From Spirochaeta sp. (GTDB taxonomy: Bacteria > Spirochaetota > Spirochaetia > DSM-27196 > Alkalispirochaetaceae), in NCBI GenBank assembly GCA_027859055.1, contig JAQIBO010000405.1, positions 1 to 5,595 of the forward strand: a stretch of DNA of 5,595 bases. Direction: 5' to 3'. Below, in pieces: positions 1-5,283 of the stretch (its first letter is position 1; every line of letters starts with the position of its first letter). The position numbers and the translations under genes were made by a program. A model generated the notes under the pieces. That model did not search any database. It had not been told where the DNA came from and saw only the letters and a list, made by a program, of their open reading frames with translations.

Positions 1-804
1 GTTGTCAAATGAATAAATCACTGTGGTATCATTATTTAGCCTGCAATGAGTCGGTCAGAATCCTTGTAGGTATAACTTTTCCGGGAGTTTAGGTTGGAAA
101 GGTAGCATAATCCAGTCCAAGAAAACGTCCGCACCCCCGAGCTGGTCAATTTAGTTTACCGTTTCCACCAGAAAAACCACTGTACCGATCTCGTGGCGAG
201 GCGGACGGGTGCGAGCATCTCGTCGCGTTGATCTACCGGCCCGGACCGGAGGTCTTGGCAGGACTCTGTACGATGAATAGGAACAGTTCTTTTGCCACAT
301 TGCTCGTGGTCTCAAGTTAGTCGCTCGCCGTACGTAGTGGAGTGAAATCAGAATTTACCGGATTTCTACCGTTCCCGGGATTTGCGTCCTGGTTCAATCT
401 TCGTTGAGCAATTTCGACCCCGAAAAGGCCGAGTCAGATGACGACGCCCCATATTTGATCGACCAGGATGGAGTCTACGACAGCCTGTTTTGGTTCTGAG
501 AGGACACGGGAGATGTTGATAGATTCAACCGTTGATGGCGCTATAGGTATGTCGTCGGTCTACTACCTGCTCTGGGCTGAGAACGTGCGAGGGCGTTTGA
601 CACGTATACTCGGCTGATGAATGAGGCAATTGCGAAAGCTGCCGAGACTTGCGGGAAGGATCGGCAAAAGTGTCGGCGAGGGTACGGCTCCCTATGAGGT
701 CGGATATTTCCGATAAAGCCAGCCCGGTTTCTGGGTAGAGTTCAATAACCGACGGTACGAATTACAATTATTAAAATGAGAATATTTGTGATAGAATGGT
801 TTAT
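1..804. other. Long gene-free stretch with possible gene remnants
   Basis: No open frame here reaches 66 codons with a usable start. Several short open stretches read like protein but break quickly. Frame 1 is open at 106-228 and contains D-L-V-A-R-R-T-G-A-S-I-S-S, which has a helix-turn-helix flavour, before a TGA. A neighbouring frame is then open to the TAG at 318-320. Frame 2 over 338-694 is interrupted only by TGA codons at 497, 533 and 578. This could be a decayed gene with frameshifts and point stops, but the number of stops is not below chance for the length, so I do not call a pseudogene. I see no tRNA, rRNA or CRISPR structure. The last 40 bases carry the promoter of the next gene. 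Confidence 0.5.
769..797 (+). promoter_or_regulatory. Putative promoter of the membrane-protein gene, leaderless geometry
   Basis: A -10-like hexamer TAGAAT lies at 792-797, followed by only 7 nt before the ATG at 805. A weak -35 candidate (TATTAA, 769-774) sits 17 nt upstream of it. Transcription from this -10 would begin at or next to the A of the ATG, and there is no Shine-Dalgarno sequence. The alternative ATG at 796 overlaps the hexamer, which argues for 805 as the true start. Confidence 0.35.
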
Positions 805-1749
805 ATGAAGCAGAATAAATTGACAACGATTAGGAGTTCAATTTCGTTCGTTTCAGTGATCGGACTACTATTGCTTCCGGTAACGATCATTACCAAAGCT
901 GGACCCGGTCCGATACTTTCCGGAGATTTGGCACTATTCGTATTGGTTGTACCGGTAGGTTTATCAGCAACACTGTTTGACTTGCGTATTTTTGCCAGTG
1001 GTCTATTTGGAATAAGGCTTCCGAGTTCTGCCGAGAAAAACCGTGCGATCGCGAAAATGTTACGCGTCGTTAGCATAATCACTTGGCTTGTCACCTCACT
1101 CGTTGTAATCGCCTCACTTCTCTCCCTCGTTATTAATCTCGGCGGTGATTCGTACCTAATCGGACGTAGTGTTCGTTTTGCACTCGTATCATCAATTTAT
1201 GCTCTCGTTTTTACCGGTTTTTGGATTATGCCAAGAGAGTACGCAGTAATACAGAGTCGGACGAATACACACAGTCAGGAAGTGAAAATGGAAACAACGA
1301 ATAATCGTTATACCAGAATGATACGAGTAATCATTTGGTTAATGCTGGTTGCGGGTCTACTAATCGGCCTGCCCATAGCGCTTGAAACATCCCTAATCGG
1401 ATTACTATGGCTACCAGAAGTTGCGTTTTTCGTCGTAGCGGTACCGATCATCTTAACATTTGTCATGACGGGCCGGATAAAGACCGGATTATTCTCATCT
1501 GATTCTGGGATGAACAGTCGCCAAGATAGGGCAGAGTTAAGACCTGCGTTACTCTTGCTCATGAAAGTAACATGGATATGTGGGGCATTCATGATGTTGG
1601 TAAGCATAGTTGGTATGTTCGCGAATATTGGGGGAGACCCTACGCTGATCGGGACAAATCTTCAGCGAGCCTTCGTTTCTCCGTTCTTTGCAATCGCTTT
1701 CACGGGACTGTTTGTCTTTCCTTTGACTATCTACACTAACAATTCCTGA
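805..1749 (+). CDS. Internally duplicated 8-TM membrane protein, MotA/ExbB-like core
   Basis: The 314-residue protein has about eight hydrophobic segments (near 12-32, 41-59, 87-111, 123-143, 173-194, 204-222, 248-274, 289-308) and is certainly an inner-membrane protein. It is two copies of one four-helix unit offset by about 163 residues. Matching landmarks are F-V-L-V-V-P-V / F-V-V-A-V-P-I in helices 2 and 6, the L-G-G-D-x-x-L-I-G / I-G-G-D-x-x-L-I-G turn after helices 3 and 7, and F-T-G-F-x-x-x-P / F-T-G-L-x-x-x-P ending helices 4 and 8. The pattern of 'D-P-x-x-(L/I)-G' followed by an A-rich helix, and the helix-2 pattern, recall MotA-family proton channels. However, the large cytoplasmic loop of MotA is reduced here to about 22 residues. 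A charged linker (144-168) joins the halves. The MotA/ExbB relation is my inference; a non-channel membrane protein is possible. Start 805 is preferred over 796 because of the -10 position. It stands alone, with no stator partner (MotB/ExbD) in view. Confidence 0.85.
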   Translation: MKQNKLTTIRSSISFVSVIGLLLLPVTIITKAGPGPILSGDLALFVLVVPVGLSATLFDLRIFASGLFGIRLPSSAEKNRAIAKMLRVVSIITWLVTSLVVIASLLSLVINLGGDSYLIGRSVRFALVSSIYALVFTGFWIMPREYAVIQSRTNTHSQEVKMETTNNRYTRMIRVIIWLMLVAGLLIGLPIALETSLIGLLWLPEVAFFVVAVPIILTFVMTGRIKTGLFSSDSGMNSRQDRAELRPALLLLMKVTWICGAFMMLVSIVGMFANIGGDPTLIGTNLQRAFVSPFFAIAFTGLFVFPLTIYTNNS

Positions 1750-2030
1750 TTCGCTGTGATTTCTCTGTAATCATCCCTTCCAGCAGTGCAGGGGATAAGT
1801 CCAGACAGTCGGATATGGTCTCTACCTGTAGAGTCAACTACAGATGGGGGATTGCATTTGTCTCCGATCGTTTTCGGAAACTTTTCCCTTGTTTTGTGAA
1901 GCACCGTGACAGACCGACGCGTGTTATGGGTATGAATTACCCAATAATGTCAGAGACGGAAATCTTCATGGAGTTCGGGATAGAACTTCCTTACGGTTGG
2001 TATCTGGTATTTCTGCCGCCCCGTTAGGGC
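1750..2030. other. Intergenic stretch with small hairpins
   Basis: This gap follows the membrane-protein gene. It contains an imperfect ATCCCT/AGGGGAT inverted repeat around 1771-1798 and a 6-bp hairpin CTGTAG/CTACAG (1826-1831 with 1838-1843). Neither is followed by a T-run, so no clear terminator for the upstream gene is visible. One 70-codon ORF (1815-2027, +) lies here and is listed separately with low confidence. Confidence 0.4.
1815..2027 (+). CDS. Doubtful small hypothetical protein (70 aa)
   Basis: This is an open frame of 70 codons with no gene on the opposite strand. The product starts M-V-S-T-C-R-V, is mildly basic and rich in aromatic residues, and ends G-W-Y-L-V-F-L-P-P-R. I recognise no domain and no signal peptide. 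There is no Shine-Dalgarno sequence before the ATG and no -10 hexamer at the position seen before the neighbouring genes. A small hairpin falls inside the first codons. It may be a chance ORF or the tail of an eroded gene. It is included only because nothing else explains this stretch. Confidence 0.18.
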   Translation: MVSTCRVNYRWGIAFVSDRFRKLFPCFVKHRDRPTRVMGMNYPIMSETEIFMEFGIELPYGWYLVFLPPR

Positions 2031-2067
2031 AAAAAAAAGCCCGCCGGTCGGAGACACACCGGCGGGC
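2031..2067 (-). terminator. Strong Rho-independent terminator for the minus-strand gene
   Basis: A perfect 10-bp GC-rich stem (GCCCGCCGGT at 2039-2048 with ACCGGCGGGC at 2058-2067) has a 9-nt loop. On the plus strand it is preceded by eight A residues (2031-2038), which is a T8 tract directly after the stem on the minus strand. On the plus strand the stem is followed by GAACCG, so it acts in one direction only. It lies about 120 nt beyond the stop codon of the minus-strand gene ending at 2190. Confidence 0.9.
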
Positions 2068-2142
2068 GAACCGAGACGGCGACCGCTTCAGAAGAGTATC
2101 AAGAGCTGTAAGTGGAAAATCTCGGCCCCAATTGCGTCAACG

Positions 2143-2167
2143 GGGATTCGGAATGCACGTGAATCCC
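2143..2167 (-). other. 3'-UTR hairpin
   Basis: A 7-bp inverted repeat, GGGATTC (2143-2149) and GAATCCC (2161-2167), with an 11-nt loop, lies between the stop codon of the minus-strand gene and its terminator. It has no T-run, so it is not itself a terminator. It could be an RNA-stability element or part of a processed 3'-UTR RNA. The structure is seen in the sequence; the role is unknown. Confidence 0.4.
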
Positions 2168-2189
2168 GAATGACCCGACAAAACACTGT

Positions 2190-2903
2190 CTAATATTTGC
2201 TTCCTATCCCGAAATATGCACGTTGAAATCCCGAGGCTATGTCTGAATCGTACGGACCGTTTAGAATTGAATCTTCATCCGAATAACGGAAACGAAGTCT
2301 CGTATACGCGTGCATACCTAAATCGAATCCAACGAATAGTGCGATCCGCCGTTGGATGATAAAGGCTCCAAATACATCTGCACCGATACCAATATTCGTT
2401 GCTGTTACTGAGAACGGTTCTGTGGTAATACGGCCGTTTTCATCCTTCGGCCATTCTACATATATCAACTCTCCGCCTAACAAAGGTGAAAGGATTAGCT
2501 GCCAGCGCATAGCATTTATCAAACGAAAGCCCGGCCCGAAAGTTCCTCGAACGAAAAATTGAAGTTCTGCTTCAGAATAAGTTCGATATGTCGTTGTCCA
2601 TCCGTCCCATAATCCACCTTCTTGTATTTGAGCGATTCCTCCGCTATATGGCCCCCTATATGGAAATCCCAAACCTATCGATGAACGTAGCCCGAGAATA
2701 CGGCGATTCGGGAAACTCTCAAAATGTTCTACACCGATTAGAAACCCCTCGAAGCCTATTGCCTGCGGTTCATCACCGGCATATGTTGATAAAACAAGAA
2801 TATTTGAATAGCTAATTCCTATCATCGAGTCGTTTTGTTCCGCCTCGACTCGGTTAGCCAAACTTGAGAATAGAATCATCAAGAAAAATACATATTTGTA
2901 CAT
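2190..2903 (-). CDS. Exported protein, probable outer-membrane beta-barrel
   Basis: The 237-residue product starts with M-Y-K-Y followed by a hydrophobic segment and a plausible signal peptidase I site after V-E-A (residue 21). The mature part is rich in glycine, aromatic residues and short stretches of alternating polar and hydrophobic residues, such as A-E-L-Q-F-F-V-R-G (112-120), I-A-L-F-V-G-F-D-L (187-195) and T-R-L-R-F-R-Y (201-207). It ends in F-G-I-G-S-K-Y with an aromatic last residue, as many BAM-assembled outer-membrane barrels do. The size would fit an eight- to ten-stranded barrel. I cannot name a family, and there is no lipobox cysteine. It is transcribed divergently from the lipoprotein gene at 3007, with 103 bp between the two starts, and ends in a strong terminator. 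There is no Shine-Dalgarno sequence; a TACAAT hexamer ends 7 nt before the ATG. Export is nearly certain; the barrel assignment is inference. Confidence 0.85.
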   Translation of the reverse strand: MYKYVFFLMILFSSLANRVEAEQNDSMIGISYSNILVLSTYAGDEPQAIGFEGFLIGVEHFESFPNRRILGLRSSIGLGFPYRGPYSGGIAQIQEGGLWDGWTTTYRTYSEAELQFFVRGTFGPGFRLINAMRWQLILSPLLGGELIYVEWPKDENGRITTEPFSVTATNIGIGADVFGAFIIQRRIALFVGFDLGMHAYTRLRFRYSDEDSILNGPYDSDIASGFQRAYFGIGSKY

Positions 2904-2910
2904 TCGTATT

Positions 2911-2940
2911 ATTGTATGACAGGATTTCTAAACGAGTAAA
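2911..2940 (-). promoter_or_regulatory. Putative promoter of the barrel gene, leaderless geometry
   Basis: Read on the minus strand, TACAAT (2911-2916) matches the -10 consensus in five of six positions and ends 7 nt before the ATG (2903). TTTACT (2935-2940), 18 nt upstream, matches TTGACA in four of six positions. The predicted transcript would start at or beside the start codon. Confidence 0.5.
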
Positions 2941-2969
2941 CCTATAATAATCTCGTCCACTGAAAAAAC

Positions 2970-2998
2970 TTTCAATTATACATTATTAACCATATAAT
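2970..2998 (+). promoter_or_regulatory. Putative promoter of the 326-aa lipoprotein gene, leaderless geometry
   Basis: A perfect TATAAT lies at 2993-2998 with TTTCAA (2970-2975) exactly 17 nt upstream as a weak -35. The hexamer ends 8 nt before the ATG at 3007 and there is no Shine-Dalgarno sequence. The region is very AT-rich. A second TATAAT at 2943-2948 lacks a recognisable -35 and would leave a leader of about 55 nt. Confidence 0.5.
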
Positions 2999-3006
2999 TG
3001 ATTATC

Positions 3007-3987
3007 ATGAAGAAATCTTTAGTTTTTCTGACCGTTTCAATTGTTTTTGCCTCGTGTTACACGACACCACAACAAACAGCATGGACACCGCTAAAAATCG
3101 AATCGGGCGTTCCTGGCAACATCGATTTAGAAGAACCTATTTCAATATCGTTCGAAACGACTGGTCCTTGGACCGGCGAGAATAGGCTCCCCCTCGATGG
3201 TGAGATAAAGACACGGATCACCGAGTTATTGTCCCGGCGGGGATTCGATATCACGGATGATGATTCGACCAACAGGATTGATATCTCGGTCGCCGTTGAA
3301 CGAGAAGAGCGGCGGGTAATCGTCTCATATTCTAATGGGATTCCAATGACCGCCTCGCGTGTTGTTTTCGTCTATGATATGCGAATCGACGGATACGTCG
3401 GTGATGAAGTTGTCTGGAACTGGTATTCAACGTGGATCTCGCGGACAGGTAACCCGAAAGCTACAATCTCGTCTGCGGTAGCTCAGGCGTTCTCGAACTT
3501 AGATTCCTCAGGATCGATTATTCCATCCGTACCTGAATTGAAAGAATCTCATGTTGAGAACTACTATCAGGCATATGTAAAGGATGAAGAATTTTCTTGC
3601 CCCGCTCTACCAAGTGTTATCAGGGCGTCGGGTGTTTCATCAACAACCGGTACAGCTACTTTCCTCGCTAAACTCTCACCACCAACGGCATTGCCGGCAT
3701 ACGTCGATCTACTTCAAACCGCCGAGTTCGCAGTACCGTACGGTTTCTCTTTGCCTTCAAGTCCGATTTCATCGGGCAATTGGAAGTCTGTAGAACTTGG
3801 TGGTACATATCTACTCGGACCTGACGAAGAGCAAATCCGAGTTATCATTCGCCTAACGGGCATGAGTGATTACTATTTCATCTCGGAAGCAAAAGTCGCG
3901 AATGACGAGGAATGGACTGAGTTTGTAGAGCGCTGGGAAGAATGGCAAGCTAAAATCGATGAGTTTTTCGATATGTACGTCGAGTGA
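3007..3987 (+). CDS. Predicted lipoprotein, function unknown (326 aa)
   Basis: The N-terminus M-K-K-S-L-V-F-L-T-V-S-I-V-F-A-S-C is a short lipoprotein signal with the acylated cysteine at residue 17. The lipobox F-A-S-C is loose, as is common in spirochaetes. Residues about 40-165 form one mixed alpha/beta-looking region: a strand (E-P-I-S-I-S-F-E), a helix (I-K-T-R-I-T-E-L-L-S-R-R-G-F) and then several strands. This order recalls small lipoproteins that measure a polar helix against a sheet, but I cannot assign a family. A second region (200-295) is followed by a highly charged, tryptophan-rich C-terminal helix (E-E-W-T-E-F-V-E-R-W-E-E-W, 301-313). One further cysteine (198) occurs in the mature protein. 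A TTG at 2998 would add three residues but overlaps the -10 hexamer, so the ATG is preferred. It is divergent from the barrel gene, so the pair may be co-regulated through the shared 103-bp region. Confidence 0.9.
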   Translation: MKKSLVFLTVSIVFASCYTTPQQTAWTPLKIESGVPGNIDLEEPISISFETTGPWTGENRLPLDGEIKTRITELLSRRGFDITDDDSTNRIDISVAVEREERRVIVSYSNGIPMTASRVVFVYDMRIDGYVGDEVVWNWYSTWISRTGNPKATISSAVAQAFSNLDSSGSIIPSVPELKESHVENYYQAYVKDEEFSCPALPSVIRASGVSSTTGTATFLAKLSPPTALPAYVDLLQTAEFAVPYGFSLPSSPISSGNWKSVELGGTYLLGPDEEQIRVIIRLTGMSDYYFISEAKVANDEEWTEFVERWEEWQAKIDEFFDMYVE

Positions 3988-4137
3988 ACGGTTTTGAATA
4001 CGCCTGCTTCGAGCAATAGATTCGAAACGAACTTATCGGTAGAAAAGCCCACCGGACCTCCGACGCATTCGGATCTGAAAACCCCGCCCGGGCGAGGCGG
4101 GTAAACCATCGGTTTGGATAAGGAGGAAACACACAGA
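3988..4137. other. Intergenic region after the lipoprotein gene
   Basis: No gene is visible here. It contains a small TTCGA/TCGAA repeat near 4009-4025, the GC-rich hairpin at 4083-4101, an immediately following AAACC/GGTTT hairpin (4103-4115) and a perfect AGGAGG at 4121-4126. No T-rich plus-strand terminator is visible for the lipoprotein gene. Confidence 0.45.
4077..4101 (-). terminator. Possible minus-strand terminator hairpin
   Basis: CCCGCC (4083-4088) pairs with GGCGGG (4096-4101) around a 7-nt loop. On the minus strand the stem is followed by GG then TTTT (plus-strand AAAA at 4078-4081), a short U-tract. On the plus strand it is followed by TAAACC, which is not terminator-like. No minus-strand gene upstream of it is convincing, so either it ends an unrecognised minus-strand RNA or it is only a GC hairpin. 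Confidence 0.35.
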
Positions 4138-4239
4138 ATGTCGTCCGCGTATCCGTACCGCCCTTGTACGGTGCGGAAGGGGGAACCTCGGTTATCCTTT
4201 GCCTATGAACTCGTCCACCGGGTTGTGTGCCGTCAATGA
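4138..4239 (+). CDS. Possible micro-ORF with consensus Shine-Dalgarno (33 aa)
   Basis: An ATG at 4138 follows a perfect AGGAGG (4121-4126), although the 11-nt spacing is longer than optimal. The peptide begins M-S-S-A-Y-P-Y-R-P-C-T-V-R-K and ends V-V-C-R-Q. It has no recognisable domain. Its TGA overlaps the ATG of the next small ORF in an ATGA arrangement typical of translational coupling. A stable hairpin (4144-4177) lies inside its first codons and could block initiation. It could be a leader peptide, a remnant, or chance. Confidence 0.22.
   Translation: MSSAYPYRPCTVRKGEPRLSFAYELVHRVVCRQ
4144..4177 (+). other. Long imperfect hairpin
   Basis: Two stems stack: TCCGC (4144-4148) with GCGGA (4173-4177), and CCGTAC (4153-4158) with GTACGG (4166-4171). 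They are separated by an asymmetric internal loop (GTAT against T) and capped by a 7-nt loop. It resembles neither a terminator (no T-run) nor group II intron domain V (no AGC triad, no GNRA loop). It lies in the most GC-rich part of the gap, next to an AGGAGG. Confidence 0.4.
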
Positions 4240-4346
4240 CGTCGATACTCAAGACGGTGAGGAAAAACCACGGCGCAAGCGGTGAAGCCCCCCCCGGACT
4301 GACGCAACCCGACCAGGCGACGACCCGGACACGTTCCGACAGATAG
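4236..4346 (+). CDS. Possible micro-ORF overlapping the previous one (36 aa)
   Basis: It starts at the ATG of an ATGA overlap with the preceding 33-codon ORF. The peptide starts M-T-S-I-L-K-T-V-R-K-N-H-G-A-S-G. The K-N-H-G-A-S-G segment faintly recalls the 'N-x-G-A-x-G-(V/I)-D-G' stretch near the start of group II intron reverse transcriptases, but the frame becomes P/T/R-rich after a run of eight C (4288-4295) and ends soon after. The resemblance is too short to name. It may be a broken remnant or chance. Confidence 0.15.
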   Translation: MTSILKTVRKNHGASGEAPPGLTQPDQATTRTRSDR

Positions 4347-4674
4347 CTTAACCGTCTATCGTATTGGATCGGTAAATGGCTGCTGGGCCAATGCTGGCCC
4401 CGGACAATAGCGCCCGTATACAGAATTCTGCCGGGATGCTGCAAGGAACAAGAAAATGCCTGTATACCGCTAAGGGATTCTAAACATAGGTCGCACCATA
4501 CGGGAGTCGTACAATTATGAACGCTGTAGGAGTTCCATGCACATAGCCGTGCTTTTGATGAACATGGTAGAATTGACAGAATGAATATTTATATAGAAAT
4601 GCAGTTGCGTTTGTTTGCCAGCCGATTATCTCGACGCCAGGGGATTACGAGACGAGTAACGAGACGTCACAACT
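4347..4674. other. Hairpin-bearing intergenic region upstream of the second lipoprotein
   Basis: No gene is visible. There is a compact hairpin GGGCCA-ATGC-TGGCCC (4385-4400). An 8-bp inverted repeat, GTATACAG (4416-4423) and CTGTATAC (4460-4467), encloses 36 nt, and a 10-bp palindrome CAGAATTCTG (4421-4430) overlaps its left arm. The right part becomes AT-rich and carries a promoter candidate near 4573. Confidence 0.45.
4573..4599 (+). promoter_or_regulatory. Candidate promoter of the 189-aa lipoprotein gene
   Basis: A perfect -35 hexamer TTGACA lies at 4573-4578. The best downstream -10 is TAGAAA (4594-4599), which is only 15 nt away and imperfect. The surrounding DNA is AT-rich. The resulting leader would be about 70 nt. 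No -10 hexamer sits immediately before the ATG as it does for the other genes. Confidence 0.3.
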
Positions 4675-5244
4675 ATGAAGGCTCTTTGTTACGGCATTAT
4701 TACCCTGCTTCTTGTAGGCTGCTCCACCGTCACCAGTGGGGGTAACCGCACAACTATCCAAGCCGTTCCTGAAAGGCGTACCGTTGTTTACCCAGACCTC
4801 CGAGGAGATTTCATTTCTGATTCATTGATCATTTATTCTATAGAGAATGAAGTGAACCACACGGGGGTAAACAACGCACGTCTTAGCATTGACCTCCTAT
4901 ATAGGGAAGATGCTTTTGAAGATCGAAGGCTGGTAATGAGCTTTCGGATATTGTGGAAGGGCGACGCTGAAATACCGGAATATACGAGTATCCTAATCGA
5001 AGCCGATGGTTCGTTATTCGAGGTACCGTGGCTAACGACGGAAATAGAATCGGTAAATCCGCCATTCGCAGTAGTACAATACGGTTTCCAAACAGATGCC
5101 AGCCAGTTTTTAACCTTGACCGAGGCGCGCTCAATACGCTTCCAGCTGGAAGGGAGCCCGTCCGAGGGGCCATATACCTTGTCGGCCGAATCGGTTTCTG
5201 CAATAGACTCGTTCTTTCGAGAGACGGTATTTCCTCAGGAATGA
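4675..5244 (+). CDS. Predicted lipoprotein, function unknown (189 aa)
   Basis: The N-terminus M-K-A-L-C-Y-G-I-I-T-L-L-L-V-G-C carries a clear lipobox L-V-G-C with the acylated cysteine at residue 16, so the protein is exported and lipid-anchored. The mature part reads as mainly beta strands, for example S-L-I-I-Y-S-I (50-56), R-L-S-I-D-L-L-Y (69-76), R-L-V-M-S-F-R-I-L-W (85-94), T-S-I-L-I-E-A-D-G (104-112) and S-I-R-F-Q-L-E-G (153-160). A last amphipathic helix (about 169-182) ends S-F-F-R-E. This suggests a small beta-sandwich, but I recognise no family. There are no mature cysteines. The start follows from the signal sequence. No good Shine-Dalgarno sequence precedes it; an AGGGG lies about 35 nt upstream, too far to serve. 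The mobile-element cluster begins 39 bp after its stop. Confidence 0.85.
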   Translation: MKALCYGIITLLLVGCSTVTSGGNRTTIQAVPERRTVVYPDLRGDFISDSLIIYSIENEVNHTGVNNARLSIDLLYREDAFEDRRLVMSFRILWKGDAEIPEYTSILIEADGSLFEVPWLTTEIESVNPPFAVVQYGFQTDASQFLTLTEARSIRFQLEGSPSEGPYTLSAESVSAIDSFFRETVFPQE

Positions 5245-5283
5245 GCGCGGGGACCACTGCCGAAAGGCGATAACATTCGGTAT

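Noticed and set aside
386..402. GGTTCAATC as a tRNA T-loop
   Set aside because: No matching acceptor stem, anticodon arm or D-arm can be drawn around it.
338..697. TGA recoding as Trp or selenocysteine
   Set aside because: Clear genes in this window end at TGA in the normal way, no SECIS-like structure is apparent, and the frame has no good start.
796..804. Upstream ATG as start of the membrane-protein gene
   Set aside because: It overlaps the TAGAAT hexamer that best explains transcription; the ATG at 805 sits at the same distance from its -10 as in the divergent genes.
2588..2815. 75-codon plus-strand frame inside the barrel gene
   Set aside because: It is antisense to a gene with signal peptide, barrel-like pattern and terminator; no start signals of its own.
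2998..3006. TTG start adding three residues to the 326-aa lipoprotein
   Set aside because: It overlaps the last base of a perfect TATAAT, and M-K-K at 3007 gives a textbook signal-peptide start.
4144..4190. Group II intron domain V (TACGGTGCGGAAGGGGG-like 3' half)
   Set aside because: The 3' half looks similar, but the 5' half lacks the catalytic AGC triad, the loop is not GNRA, and the reverse-transcriptase-like peptide lies downstream and not upstream as intron order requires.
3950..4444. A 164-codon open frame on the minus strand
   Set aside because: It overlaps the end of the lipoprotein gene, is rich in P, R, S and T with no recognisable domain, has a terminator-like hairpin in its middle, and covers the GC-rich hairpin block where long chance frames are expected.
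4883..5257. A 124-codon minus-strand frame opposite the second lipoprotein gene
   Set aside because: It lies almost entirely antisense to a gene with a clear lipoprotein signal and coherent beta-strand pattern; its own product is low-complexity P/R/S/L-rich sequence.
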